A DNA stretch of 64,000 bases from Paenibacillus alkaliterrae. Lineage in GTDB: Bacteria; Bacillota; Bacilli; Paenibacillales; Paenibacillaceae. The translations under genes and the position numbers were made by a program. The DNA lies in the NCBI RefSeq assembly GCF_021532375.1, contig NZ_JAKGAP010000006.1:49308-113307 (forward strand). The letters are read 5' to 3'. Below the pieces are notes generated by a model, which was not told where the DNA came from, made no database searches, and was given only the letters and a program-made list of their open reading frames with translations. Below, in pieces: positions 18,456-27,766 of this stretch; position 1 is the stretch's first letter, and each line of letters starts with the position of its first letter.

Positions 18456-19466
18456 ATGCCAAACGTCTGGGCTCATTTCATATTCGGACAATTCGTGCTC
18501 AAAGAGCTCGGGGATGCTGAGCTTCTCCAATCCATTGAACATAAAAATATGTTTAATTTGGGCTGTCAGGGACCTGATTTTTTGTTTTATCACCGTTTTT
18601 TCCCTTGGCAGCGCAGCGCTGCGCTTAATCGTATGGGTACGGAGTTGCATAATAGTCATTGCGGCCCTGTGCTAACCCTGCTGCTGGATTCCGTAATTGA
18701 ACGAAAGGGCTGTTCGAACCAGTCCGATCCGTCCATCCTATATACTCTCGGCTTCGTGCTGCATCATATACTTGATCGAAACCTGCACCCTTATATATTT
18801 AGCAAATCAGGCTTTCGCAAATGGGATCATCAGCGATTTGAAATTATGATGGACACTTTAATCGTGCGTGAGCTGTGGGGGATTGAAACTTGGAATACTG
18901 CAGTATATAAATATATCAATACGGGCGGCGTGTTTCCCGAACCGATTATCGACGCTTTCATGTCTATAACGGAAACCTATTATCCAGAGCTTGCCCCTCT
19001 TATTGCCCGCAAGGACTGGAATCGGGCCAACCGGGATTTTACGACCGCACAACGATTATTCCATGATCCTACAGGCATAAGGAGAAAGCTGACATTCGGA
19101 CAGATCGAGCCGTTCGTCTATAAGAGCAACAATATAAATTATGATATATTGAACCTTGCCGGGAAGCCTTGGCTTGATCCCGTTGACGGCAAAATTTATC
19201 ACCGGGAGAATGTATGGACACTTTGGAACCGGGCGATGACAGATGCTCTCGCAGTAATCCCCGCCATCCTCGCATGGCTAAGAGCTTTCGAGCATCCGCA
19301 GCCTGCGAAGGAGGATCGGGCACAGGTTCGTAAGCTTAGGGAAGAAGCAGTCAACTTAATCGGGAACCGTTCCTATGAAACGGGCCTCGACTGCGATTCT
19401 GGCGCTTGTATTCGATATGCGGATACGATCTGGCATGATCAGACCGGCATTACGGAGAACAAGTGA
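18456..19466 (+). CDS. Zinc-dependent phospholipase C family protein
   Basis: Protein of 336 residues. The N-terminal part matches the zinc-dependent phospholipase C-like family: MPNVWAHFIFGQ, LGCQGPDFLFYH, LHNSHC and FVLHHILDRNLHPYI, which give His and Asp residues spaced for metal binding. No signal peptide is visible, so it is probably cytoplasmic and its lipase activity is unproven. The ATG at 18456 is chosen because GGAGG is 9 nt upstream; the ATG at 18450 is too close to it. A terminator follows. Confidence 0.8.
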   Translation: MPNVWAHFIFGQFVLKELGDAELLQSIEHKNMFNLGCQGPDFLFYHRFFPWQRSAALNRMGTELHNSHCGPVLTLLLDSVIERKGCSNQSDPSILYTLGFVLHHILDRNLHPYIFSKSGFRKWDHQRFEIMMDTLIVRELWGIETWNTAVYKYINTGGVFPEPIIDAFMSITETYYPELAPLIARKDWNRANRDFTTAQRLFHDPTGIRRKLTFGQIEPFVYKSNNINYDILNLAGKPWLDPVDGKIYHRENVWTLWNRAMTDALAVIPAILAWLRAFEHPQPAKEDRAQVRKLREEAVNLIGNRSYETGLDCDSGACIRYADTIWHDQTGITENK

Positions 19467-19485
19467 ATACTTAAAGACTGGCAGC

Positions 19486-19513
19486 AAAAAGCGCCCTTCG
19501 GGCGCTTTTTCTT
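19486..19513. terminator. Symmetric intrinsic terminator
   Basis: AAAAAGCGCCC-TTCG-GGGCGCTTTTT: an 11-bp stem on a TTCG tetraloop with A and T flanks on both sides, so it can work in both directions. Confidence 0.9.
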
Positions 19514-19615
19514 TTAATAGAAAAGGTACTTTACTAGTCAATAACAGTTACGGCGTCCGTCTTTATTCCATATACTATTTCACGTCCAATAAATGGAAAA
19601 AAGAGGGGTGGAAAA

Positions 19616-22336
19616 ATGACATTACCTAAAAACGGTTTCATCAACGTGAATGGCAGTGAGATTCAAGTATATGACGATTCACAACTTCAAGTTCTGCTCG
19701 GCAATATTTATGATTCTGCTACCGGCAAAATAAAACCATCGGCTTTACCCGATGGGTATGGCGGCATCCCGGGACCGGTAGGGCCCCAGGGTCCACAAGG
19801 GCTGCAAGGAGAAACAGGACCTCAAGGTCCAGCTGGACCTGCCGTACCCGGCATCACCTATATGATCGAAATTGAAAGATGGGGCATTACAGCCGGACTG
19901 CCTGCAAAGCCTTATGCAAACGAGGATTACATCCGCGCAGATGCCAATGTTCAAGGCTTCAACGCGGCCATTCAGTGGGCGGCCGAGAATGGGTACAGCA
20001 CAATCATTTTACCAAAGGGCTCCTATCCAATCTGCTACCCTAGAACGATTATGATCACAGAAAGCAACATTACAGTAGACTTTAACGATTCAACACTAAA
20101 GGTGATCTATGATTCGGAACGAAAGTCTCCGTTTGATACAAGAACGGGCGTATCCGATTTTTACAACTTTCCGGGTAAATTTTCGAATGGGCAAGATGGC
20201 GTCAGCATTAAGCTGCAAGGCGCGACCAACACTCACATTAAGAATCTGGTGCTAGTCGGCTGCAAGGACGATCGGAGTTTCAAAACCGCTGCAGAAGCAT
20301 CCATTGAATGGACCTATGGTATCCAGGTCATCAGAGGCTCTTCCTTTAGCTCCGTGCGAAATTGCAAAGTCAGCAGCTATATGGGAGACGGAATTTCCTT
20401 CGACAGCACATCTTTTTATGAGTATGGCGAATTTGGTATGGGTCTTACAGTAAATGATATCGATAGGAAGACCGGAGCTATAATTCCGGCTGCTGGAAAA
20501 ACGGTCGTTTCTCAGATGCTAAACCTGGCAACCACGGAGTATGACAGCTTTTTGATCGGCGGTGCCGGGTATACTCGCCAAACGAATATCAACACCAAAG
20601 AAGTTGCCGTATTCTATTATACGGCCGATAACACTTTTCTAGGACGCTATGAAAACAAAAAAATATATACCCCGATCTCTATTCCCCCAGGCGCAAAAAA
20701 ATTCAGGCTCCTATTCAATAATGAAACAATAACTACGAAAAATATGCAAATCACGCTCAAGTTCGGTTTAACCCCGCATCATAATACCGTGGAGTACTGC
20801 GAGATTTATAATATTCACCGCGGCGGCGTTACGCTTGGGGGAAACTACAACGTTGTCAATAATTGTATTCTGCATGACGGTACCGGCATGATGGATAGAA
20901 AACCGCTTTTTACAGACCCAACCCGATACGGCATCAACCAAGAGGACTCCTACGGCGATAACTGTATCATAAAGAATAATCTGTTTTATAACCTGCATCA
21001 TGGGATCCTTGCAGGATGCTACACCCTCGAAATTCACAATAACCATTTCTACAACTTGAGCGGCATTGGCATTAATCTATACTCACTTCACGCCGCCAAC
21101 GTCAAAGAAAACTATCTGTATCGATGCCAGACGGGGATAGGCTTAATGACGGCTCATCTGCAGAACGCTCACGTAAACATTGAGAATAATACCATCGCAT
21201 TTACCAACAATACAGGTTCAATGGGTGAAGGTTACGATGTTTACTTCCATCGAAACACGATTGTCGATGCCGGTGTCTTCTCTATGCCGAACGATGACAA
21301 ATTCATCTGCCGGAACAATCATTTCCGCTGGACGGATACGTATGCAGGCATTCCAGCCATTACAGTTAACCGTGTAGAAGACTGTACATTCGAAGGACAG
21401 TCCCAGCCAAGAGATATCTATTTCAGGGTTTATGAGATCAAAAATACCATTATGATCAATATGAATTTGCGAATTGAAACAAGAAATCAAAATTCAAATG
21501 CCGAAGAAGCTAATTTTATAGACTGCCGATTTAGAAAATGTGTCTTGAATAATCATATTTTCTCTCAAAAACAAAGAACCGCTACCTTTAAACAATGTAA
21601 ATTCTCCGATTCGGTAGTGAAGATCGGAAATATAAACACGCCGGGAGAATCACCAATCACTAAGATCGAAGACAGCGATTTTCATGTAACGACGAATACC
21701 TATCTCTTCCAAACGGAGTTCAATACCGGATATGGTTGGATAGAAGTGGATCACAGCCGTATTGAAATTTCGAATAGCAGCTTCCTGTATCTCCTTACAA
21801 ACGTGTTCAACGTGGCTGGTACGAATAGTTTATTCCTGAAAGATGCGGAAATCGTTTATACGGGAGCAGGACGGCTTGCATTGGCCTATTATAACAATAC
21901 CAATAAAAGAGCCGTGAAAACCTTTGCCTCGGTTAGAAACTTATTCACAAACATCGATATGCCCGCCGCAGAAGCAGGCGTCTACATTGACTATGACACC
22001 AGCGTAGAAGGTCTAACGCCTCCATCGTCCGGCCGCTGGTTCCGCAACCAAATCTATGGCAACGCCTTCCCTGCGGCTGGCGGATATGCAGGGTGGATTT
22101 GTATAACTTCTGGAATTGCGAATACTTTCGCTTGGACAGCATCCACCGCCAAGGTGAAGGGCGACCAAATTAACGCAGCAGGACGAGTATATCAAGTAAT
22201 GGTCGCGGGGACGACAGGCACAGTCGCACCCGCCTGGCCGACTACCTCCAGGGCCACAGTAACCGATGGAACCGTCACATGGCAGGAAATCGGTAATCTG
22301 GCCGTATTCAAAGCCTACGGCCAGATCTCGCAATAA
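19616..22336 (+). CDS. Collagen-like and beta-helix tail-spike-type protein
   Basis: Large protein of 906 residues with no signal peptide. Residues 1-45 form a short alpha/beta head; residues about 49-78 are a run of Gly-X-Y triplets (collagen-like trimerising rod). Residues about 95-650 form a right-handed parallel beta-helix of the pectate-lyase/tail-spike type, opening with FNAAIQWAAENGYSTIILPKGSYPI and rich in N-N-x-F/I turns. The C-terminal 70 residues (KGDQINAAGRVYQVMVAGTTGTVAPAWP region) resemble the end domain of phage tail fibres. Such proteins bind or cleave polysaccharide. No phage structural genes are nearby, so it may be a domesticated fibre or an exported adhesin/depolymerase. 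Terminator at 22344. Confidence 0.8.
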   Translation: MTLPKNGFINVNGSEIQVYDDSQLQVLLGNIYDSATGKIKPSALPDGYGGIPGPVGPQGPQGLQGETGPQGPAGPAVPGITYMIEIERWGITAGLPAKPYANEDYIRADANVQGFNAAIQWAAENGYSTIILPKGSYPICYPRTIMITESNITVDFNDSTLKVIYDSERKSPFDTRTGVSDFYNFPGKFSNGQDGVSIKLQGATNTHIKNLVLVGCKDDRSFKTAAEASIEWTYGIQVIRGSSFSSVRNCKVSSYMGDGISFDSTSFYEYGEFGMGLTVNDIDRKTGAIIPAAGKTVVSQMLNLATTEYDSFLIGGAGYTRQTNINTKEVAVFYYTADNTFLGRYENKKIYTPISIPPGAKKFRLLFNNETITTKNMQITLKFGLTPHHNTVEYCEIYNIHRGGVTLGGNYNVVNNCILHDGTGMMDRKPLFTDPTRYGINQEDSYGDNCIIKNNLFYNLHHGILAGCYTLEIHNNHFYNLSGIGINLYSLHAANVKENYLYRCQTGIGLMTAHLQNAHVNIENNTIAFTNNTGSMGEGYDVYFHRNTIVDAGVFSMPNDDKFICRNNHFRWTDTYAGIPAITVNRVEDCTFEGQSQPRDIYFRVYEIKNTIMINMNLRIETRNQNSNAEEANFIDCRFRKCVLNNHIFSQKQRTATFKQCKFSDSVVKIGNINTPGESPITKIEDSDFHVTTNTYLFQTEFNTGYGWIEVDHSRIEISNSSFLYLLTNVFNVAGTNSLFLKDAEIVYTGAGRLALAYYNNTNKRAVKTFASVRNLFTNIDMPAAEAGVYIDYDTSVEGLTPPSSGRWFRNQIYGNAFPAAGGYAGWICITSGIANTFAWTASTAKVKGDQINAAGRVYQVMVAGTTGTVAPAWPTTSRATVTDGTVTWQEIGNLAVFKAYGQISQ

Positions 22337-22343
22337 ATATTAA

Positions 22344-22367
22344 GCATCCTTCACGGATGCTTTTTTT
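22344..22367 (+). terminator. Intrinsic terminator of the tail-spike gene
   Basis: GCATCC-TTCAC-GGATGC followed by seven T. Confidence 0.9.
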
Positions 22368-22378
22368 CTGTTCATACA

Positions 22379-23377
22379 CTAAACCGCTTTATTCGTTTGG
22401 CTTCTGCGGAAGCGCAGCCTGATCAAGCGTAAGCGTTCATATAGCTGATCCACAGAATTATTCGACTCAGTTGTCTCCGGTGAGCCATAAACCTGCTGAA
22501 GCACCGGCTTCAAGTATTTGTCTCCAACTAACGATAACGCATCCCATACAAGCTGCTGCTCATCCTCCGGCACAGGGGCAAGCTCTCTCGCAACGAGTGA
22601 TTCGAAATCATAGCCCTCCTGTTCCATCTGCTCGATGCGGTCCAGCAGCTCGCGACGGGACAGCTCAAGCTCAGCCTCAAGCTGATCTAATGTCCCGCCC
22701 TGCTGGACCGCGTTTAAAATATGTTTTTTGGCATGCTGTCGGTCCATCTGATTCTTATACTTCGTTTCCTTCTGCTTGAATAACCATTGCGTATACGCAG
22801 CCGGGTCGAGCTGCTCCGTTACCCACTGTAAAGGAAACTCAGTCGTCCTGTTCGCTTCGCTGGTTATAGCCAGCACTTCCGCGGAATAGGCTGCATGCTT
22901 GGCAGTGCCCCAGCCTGGAATTTGCAGCAGCTCCTCCTCGGTCCGCGGAACAAAAGCGCTGATCATCCACAACATACGATTCGTTGAGATAAGATAAGCG
23001 GAGCGCTTCTCTGCGACCGCTTTAGCACGGCGCCATTCGCGCAAGGACTGGAACAGCCCCTGTTCCGCGTATAGCTCTCCGTAGCACTGCAGCATCGAGA
23101 GGAAGCTGCCCGCAGCTGTGCGGCGCTCATCGAGCATGCCGTCAATAATAGGAGCATAGCCTTCTCCCATCACTCTTGCGATTCCATGCCGGAAAGCGGT
23201 TATCATTTCTTCCCATGAAGTGCCTTCGAACCAGGTTTGAGGATTTTCTGACGTTTCTTTTCCTTCCATCCATAGTACGGCCCAAACCCCCTGCCGCTCA
23301 CAAATGGACAGCTGCGCACTCGCAACCTGCTGTTCCTCTCCCGGTTTCTCGAACGTGTTCAAAAATACGATTTGCAT
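22379..23377 (-). CDS. HRDC domain-containing protein
   Basis: Protein of 332 residues. The central region (about 115-170; EWRRAKAVAEKRSAYLISTNRML then EEELLQIPGWGTAKHAAY) is an HRDC nucleic-acid-binding domain like those at the C terminus of RecQ and RNase D. The C-terminal part contains a predicted helix-turn-helix (GTLDQLEAELELSRRELLDRIEQM) as in RecQ-linked modules. No helicase or nuclease domain is present, so it may be an accessory nucleic-acid-binding protein. Function unknown. Its upstream region holds an unexplained terminator. Confidence 0.75.
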   Translation of the reverse strand: MQIVFLNTFEKPGEEQQVASAQLSICERQGVWAVLWMEGKETSENPQTWFEGTSWEEMITAFRHGIARVMGEGYAPIIDGMLDERRTAAGSFLSMLQCYGELYAEQGLFQSLREWRRAKAVAEKRSAYLISTNRMLWMISAFVPRTEEELLQIPGWGTAKHAAYSAEVLAITSEANRTTEFPLQWVTEQLDPAAYTQWLFKQKETKYKNQMDRQHAKKHILNAVQQGGTLDQLEAELELSRRELLDRIEQMEQEGYDFESLVARELAPVPEDEQQLVWDALSLVGDKYLKPVLQQVYGSPETTESNNSVDQLYERLRLIRLRFRRSQTNKAV

Positions 23378-23467
23378 AATTAGCTCAATCCTCCAATAGC
23401 AGATATAGTTGCGAATTTATTGAACGGAAAGGCAGCGGTTCCGCTTATTGTCCAAGGAGCGGGACAA

Positions 23468-23511
23468 CAAAAAAAGCACCCCTTCCGCCTACGGCAGAAG
23501 AGGTGCTTCCT
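23468..23511 (-). terminator. Terminator or attenuator upstream of the HRDC gene
   Basis: On the minus strand AGCACCTCTTC-TGCC pairs with GGC-GGAAGGGGTGCT and is followed by seven T. No gene on that strand lies immediately upstream, so it either ends a small unannotated transcript or acts in the leader of the HRDC gene, whose start is 91 bases further on. Confidence 0.65.
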
Positions 23512-23619
23512 CACACGTTCAATGATTCGATTGCTTTCATGCTAACATAATGATTTCTTTATTACAAGCATTTTGTTATTGTATAAGGAACGTAATTAAA
23601 GAAGTGGAGGTTATATATC

Positions 23620-23913
23620 ATGCTGCCTGATTTTGATTTTATGTCGGATACGACCGAACAAACGTCCACAAGGTTCGTTACCTTTATAGGTCCCAGCTTG
23701 AAGCGCTTTGACTTGGCGATTACTTCAACAAACCGTTTCTATGGCAAGAAGCTGATCACAGACCTTCAATCCGGGAAAACCGCCATTATCGGTCCCGACG
23801 ACCTTGAAGAGGAAGGCTACTTGGAATACACGTATAAGCTGACAGAGGAAGAAGCGGCGGAGCTCGTCCAGTTTTTGTATTTTGTTGTAGGAACGGTGCA
23901 TTTTACCGACTAA
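23620..23913 (+). CDS. DUF3055-family small cytosolic protein
   Basis: Protein of 97 residues resembling the DUF3055 family of Bacillales: TRFVTFIGPSLKRFDLAI, RFYGKKLITDLQSGKTAIIG, DDLEEEGYLEY and LTEEEAAELVQFL. The family is conserved but has no established function. A GTGGAGG ribosome binding site precedes the ATG. Confidence 0.75.
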   Translation: MLPDFDFMSDTTEQTSTRFVTFIGPSLKRFDLAITSTNRFYGKKLITDLQSGKTAIIGPDDLEEEGYLEYTYKLTEEEAAELVQFLYFVVGTVHFTD

Positions 23914-23964
23914 TCAGGGTACACTGAAACGGTAGTAAATTACCAATTCGGGAGGAGCTTGCTG

Positions 23965-24243
23965 ATGGATCGCTTTACTCATGAAGATCGCCAGCCGTAC
24001 ACCGATGTTTCGACAGTGGAGTCGCAGCGCAATGACCTTATACCGGAGGAGTTTCCGGAGGGGCCCTACGGCTCCGGCATGCGGGTGGAATCTCTCGGCA
24101 AAAGCAAGCCGTGGCGAATCGACCAGCGGTCATCCAATCAATTTGATTACGAAAACCGCACGCTCCACGCGGGCATGTCACGCGATTATCCCGGTGAAGA
24201 CGACTACAACGATGCCATTCCGGAAGTGCACGACGAACCGTAA
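23965..24243 (+). CDS. Small hypothetical protein
   Basis: Acidic, Pro/Gly/Asp-rich protein of 92 residues with no membrane segment and little predicted secondary structure. Not recognised. The ATG at 23965 lies 9 nt after GGAGG; TTG at 23959 is also in frame but too close to it. It follows the DUF3055 gene by 51 bases and ends at a strong terminator, so the two may be co-transcribed. Confidence 0.7.
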   Translation: MDRFTHEDRQPYTDVSTVESQRNDLIPEEFPEGPYGSGMRVESLGKSKPWRIDQRSSNQFDYENRTLHAGMSRDYPGEDDYNDAIPEVHDEP

Positions 24244-24249
24244 ACATGC

Positions 24250-24297
24250 AAAGCCCTTGTCCATACGCGCGAAAGCGCGCTTGGCCAAGGGCTTTTT
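24250..24297. terminator. Intrinsic terminator between convergent genes
   Basis: AAAGCCCTTG and CAAGGGCTTT with inner CCA/TGG and CGCGC-GAAA-GCGCG helices, followed by T on the plus strand. It may also end the metallophosphoesterase transcript. Confidence 0.85.
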
Positions 24298-24337
24298 AAA
24301 TGGATTATCCCGGTAAAGGTTGGAATATACGCCCTGC

Positions 24338-25102
24338 TCAAAGCTCATGGATCGTAATCTCGCTCCTCACCATAAATCGGGCATTAATGCCTGCTTGACC
24401 GATGCCCTTTGAGATGTAATAAGGGCCCTGCTCACCAAAATGCAAGCCTTTGTATATCCCTTTGGCCGCCAACGGACCTTTCGGTTTAAAAACAAAAAAG
24501 AATGGCACGTTCATCTGCTTTCCATGCAGGTGACCGGCCATTAAAAAATCAAATGGGCGCTTGATGCGCAGCAGTACATTGGGATCATGCGTGATCACGA
24601 TAATCGGCTTCTCACCGTTTACTCCTTCAAAGGATGGCTCAATTCTGCTGTGTCTCGTAGAATCATTATCGATACCAACCAGTTGAAAATCATCTAACTG
24701 GACAGACTCATTACGCAGGACATGAATATGATAGACCTTAAACAAGTCGAGAAGCCGCTGCAGGCGAGGCAGATCGTAATCATGATTACCTAAGACCGCA
24801 TATACTGGCAGGCCATAATCAGCTATTGCTTTGAAATAGTGAGCCACTCGCGGAAGATAACGTTCATCGTAAGTATAATCGCCGGTCAAAAAAATATAAT
24901 CCGGCTGAGCATCCTCTAATGCTAAACGAATCCTTCGCGCGCTGACGCGCAGTTTATCGACATGAAGATCACTAATTTGCATAATACGTTTATTCAGACC
25001 TAAAGGATGGTGTACCCGTTCTATTTTCAACCATTGGGTTGGAAATATGAAGAGGACATATAAGAGAAACAACGATACCGAAACCGCGAGAAAAATAACC
25101 AA
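24338..25102 (-). CDS. Membrane-anchored metallophosphoesterase
   Basis: Calcineurin-like phosphoesterase of 254 residues with an N-terminal membrane anchor. All metal-binding motifs are present: SDLHVD, GDYTYDE, GNHDYD, THDPN and AGHLHGKQ. Similar to YkuE/YaeI proteins, which act on lipid or cell-wall substrates at the membrane surface. The start is assigned to TTG at 25102, 6 nt after AGGAGG; ATG codons at 25108 and 25120 overlap or precede that site. It follows the lasso transporter by about 50 bases on the same strand, but promoter-like TATAAT/TATACT boxes in between suggest independent expression. Confidence 0.85.
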   Translation of the reverse strand: MVIFLAVSVSLFLLYVLFIFPTQWLKIERVHHPLGLNKRIMQISDLHVDKLRVSARRIRLALEDAQPDYIFLTGDYTYDERYLPRVAHYFKAIADYGLPVYAVLGNHDYDLPRLQRLLDLFKVYHIHVLRNESVQLDDFQLVGIDNDSTRHSRIEPSFEGVNGEKPIIVITHDPNVLLRIKRPFDFLMAGHLHGKQMNVPFFFVFKPKGPLAAKGIYKGLHFGEQGPYYISKGIGQAGINARFMVRSEITIHEL

Positions 25103-25154
25103 CTGCATCCTCCTAAGCATGATGTTGTACAATTTAAGTATAATAAAATTATCA

Positions 25155-26960
25155 TTATAAAGCTACTTGCAGTTGATTGCCTAGCAGAGTATTGAATAAC
25201 CCCTTCTTATCCTCAGACAGCTGACCGAATTGCCCGGTTTGTACGATTTTCCCCTTGTCCAATACAATAACCTGGTCCGCATTACGAATCGTTGTCAGCC
25301 GGTGAGCGATGACAATAACTGTCATCCTTCCCTTCAGCTTCTCAATAGCCTCTTGAATTTTAGTTTCATTCACCGTATCCAACGCACTAGTCGCTTCATC
25401 CAATATAAGAATGGACGGCTTCCGCAGGATAGCTCTAGCCAATACAAGCCTTTGACGCTCCCCCCCCGACAACCTGACGCCACGATCTCCGATAACCGTA
25501 TTCAGACCGCGAGGAAGCTTTTGCACAAATTCGGCAGCGGAAGAAAATTCCATCGCTTCCCACATTTGTTCCTCACTAGCGTTCGGGTTAATCATTATTA
25601 AATTATCTCTAATACTGCCGTGGAAGAGAAACGGATCCTGAGGGACATAACTAATCGATTTTCTAAGTGACAATAAGTCTGCATTTGCAAGCTCTTTGCC
25701 GTCAACGAGCACTTTTCCCGCCTCCGGCTTCATTAGTCCCATCAACAAATCAATCAAAGTACTCTTACCGGCACCGGATTGCCCAACAATTGCCGTCATG
25801 CTGTTGGCTGGAATCCGCACATTAACGGCTTCAAGCGTATAATCCGGCTGATGCTGATCATATCGAAAATAAACCTGCTGACATTCCAGATTCTGTTCAA
25901 GCTTGAGCGGCATAATTGCCCCTCCGTCGATACCATTCGCTCCTTGCAGCTCCTGGGCCTTGAAGCATTCCTCTTGAAGTTCCATTAACGCTTTAAGAGC
26001 AGATATGGATCCGGCAATATTTTCCATATTAGATTGAATTCCAGTAAAGCGAGGCCATAAACGAGAGAAAATGACCAATATCAGCAGGAGCGACATGCCC
26101 TGATGTTGAAACAATGTAACGGAACCATAAATAAATCCCGCAATCATTAGCGTGGAAAACAACTTGTAAGAGAGCTGCGAATTACTCCGCACCTTCGAAT
26201 TTTCGTATCTTTCATATGCTATTTTATTTGACCAATCTACAAGCCACCGATATCTTGAGGATTCCAACAGATTGCTTTTTATATCCTTCATTCCGTTAAA
26301 GTGATCCGTAATGCCCGCAAGATAGCTTTGGGCCAAGTCAGTCATCACAGTGCCTAAATCTCTTGACTTCCTAATAAACCTTTTGGATAAGAGCGCGATT
26401 ACAAGACCACAACCTAATACAAACAAAGTCATTTTAAAGGATATAAGCATGGCCAATCCAATTTGGATAGCTGTAAATACAATAGATGCTAATAATTGCA
26501 AAAAAACAAACGTACTGTTAGTCACTCGACCTAGTTCACCAGTTAAAGAATTAATAAGATCTGACTTCCTCTTTTTCATAATGAAGCCCCAGTTGGCTTG
26601 CAACAACGTACGGTAGATTTCCAATCGAATATGATTTATAAAGCCAGTATGAATCCTTATTTCCCTTAAACCTATGTTTCGGCCAATAAAGCTTTGACCC
26701 GAGACCATTATAATGTATATACCTAGTATAATTAGTAACGCTCTATCCTTAGGAAGCTCTTGCAAAGCATACAAAACACGAAGACCTGGAAAATCGTTCA
26801 ACGGGATGTCGACTATGCCGATTATACTTAACAAAGGCGCTAATAATAAAATACCTATACCATCCAGAAGTCCAATTAGAATACTCCCAAAGAGATTAAT
26901 ATATAATATTTTTCCAGCATAGGCATGAAGCTTTTTTGTGAAATATAATAAAGATTTCAT
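25155..26960 (-). CDS. Lasso peptide ABC exporter (ATPase-permease fusion)
   Basis: Half-transporter of 601 residues: six transmembrane helices in the first ~330 residues, then an ATPase domain with Walker A GQSGAGKST, signature LSGGERQR and Walker B SILILDEATSALD. Last gene of the lasso cluster, expected to export the mature peptide and confer immunity (the D gene of such clusters). The frame opens at 27074, but that would overlap the previous gene by 88 bases; the ATG at 26960 starts 26 bases after its stop, so it is preferred. Confidence 0.9.
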   Translation of the reverse strand: MKSLLYFTKKLHAYAGKILYINLFGSILIGLLDGIGILLLAPLLSIIGIVDIPLNDFPGLRVLYALQELPKDRALLIILGIYIIMVSGQSFIGRNIGLREIRIHTGFINHIRLEIYRTLLQANWGFIMKKRKSDLINSLTGELGRVTNSTFVFLQLLASIVFTAIQIGLAMLISFKMTLFVLGCGLVIALLSKRFIRKSRDLGTVMTDLAQSYLAGITDHFNGMKDIKSNLLESSRYRWLVDWSNKIAYERYENSKVRSNSQLSYKLFSTLMIAGFIYGSVTLFQHQGMSLLLILVIFSRLWPRFTGIQSNMENIAGSISALKALMELQEECFKAQELQGANGIDGGAIMPLKLEQNLECQQVYFRYDQHQPDYTLEAVNVRIPANSMTAIVGQSGAGKSTLIDLLMGLMKPEAGKVLVDGKELANADLLSLRKSISYVPQDPFLFHGSIRDNLIMINPNASEEQMWEAMEFSSAAEFVQKLPRGLNTVIGDRGVRLSGGERQRLVLARAILRKPSILILDEATSALDTVNETKIQEAIEKLKGRMTVIVIAHRLTTIRNADQVIVLDKGKIVQTGQFGQLSEDKKGLFNTLLGNQLQVAL

Positions 26961-26986
26961 CGTCTCATCACTTTCCGTATCTGGGA

Positions 26987-27439
26987 TTAGATCACTTTGC
27001 CAAACTTGCCCGTTATCGTAAATCGATGCATTTCTTCCGCACCCGTTATATAAAGAGAACCGCTTCGCAGCCAAGCATGAGCGATCATTTTCCCGCTGTC
27101 ATCCTTTCCTGTCCCTAAATATAGAGTGCTGCCGATCCGTCGTCTCTCCAGCATCTTCATAGCAGCTATTGCTCGAACCAGGCACTTGCTTTCCCAAAAC
27201 GTATATTTGCTCATAATTTGAATCGCATTTCGTATATTTAATAGAGCGATTCTATTTTCAACTCGTAATTCTATATCCGTTTCCGCCATATATCTGCCTA
27301 GAGAAGGCGCAATCTTAGAAAACGGATGATATAGGAGTTGAATTCTGACCCATCCTAAAAAAATGACAGACTCTGCGAATAGTAAGATGGTGTTCAAATC
27401 TAAACGGATCAGCACCATACATTTCCTAATCATTCTCAT
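26987..27439 (-). CDS. Lasso peptide leader peptidase B2
   Basis: Transglutaminase-like cysteine protease of 150 residues, of the lasso peptide biosynthesis B2 family. The catalytic Cys lies in FWESKCLVRAIAAMKML and the His in MIAHAWLRSG, with a downstream acidic residue near EEMHRF to complete the triad. It cleaves the leader from the precursor so that the new N terminus can be cyclised. It works with the separate B1 protein encoded 15 bases upstream, the split arrangement usual in Firmicutes. Confidence 0.9.
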   Translation of the reverse strand: MRMIRKCMVLIRLDLNTILLFAESVIFLGWVRIQLLYHPFSKIAPSLGRYMAETDIELRVENRIALLNIRNAIQIMSKYTFWESKCLVRAIAAMKMLERRRIGSTLYLGTGKDDSGKMIAHAWLRSGSLYITGAEEMHRFTITGKFGKVI

Positions 27440-27454
27440 AAAGTCACCACAACT

Positions 27455-27763
27455 CTATTCTATTATTTGCAAAAGTCTTTCTTCCAGTAAGTGTGATAAG
27501 AACAATAACACTTGCTCTTCACACTGTGCTTTTTCTACATCAAACTCCTGAATCAGGCTGTCAACGACACTGGCAATGGTGACTGGCTCATCAACCAGAT
27601 CCCAAATCTGCCCGCCCATCACACCGAGATTGTAGTACTTTCCATTCTCAATACTAAGCATTACCTTTTCCCCGCCCATATCGCTTACAATATTATTATC
27701 TCCTCGAACCACTAGCTGATCTAAAAGCAGGGTATGCGTTGATATCACTGTACTCTTTGTCAT
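27455..27763 (-). CDS. PqqD-like leader-recognition protein B1
   Basis: Small protein of 102 residues with the winged-helix RiPP recognition element fold: VMLSIENGKYYNLGVMGGQIWDL followed by SLIQEFDVEKAQCEEQVLLFLSHL. It binds the precursor leader and presents it to the B2 protease. AGGAGG lies 8 nt before the ATG, and the upstream kinase gene ends 3 bases before it, so expression is tightly coupled. Confidence 0.9.
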   Translation of the reverse strand: MTKSTVISTHTLLLDQLVVRGDNNIVSDMGGEKVMLSIENGKYYNLGVMGGQIWDLVDEPVTIASVVDSLIQEFDVEKAQCEEQVLLFLSHLLEERLLQIIE

Positions 27764-27766
27764 TAC

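Noticed and set aside
19616..22336. Prophage around the tail-spike gene
   Set aside because: No capsid, portal, terminase, integrase or lysis genes are adjacent.
24338..25102. Metallophosphoesterase as part of the lasso cluster
   Set aside because: Same strand and close to the exporter, but such enzymes are not a recurrent lasso component and promoter-like boxes lie in between. Co-transcription remains possible.
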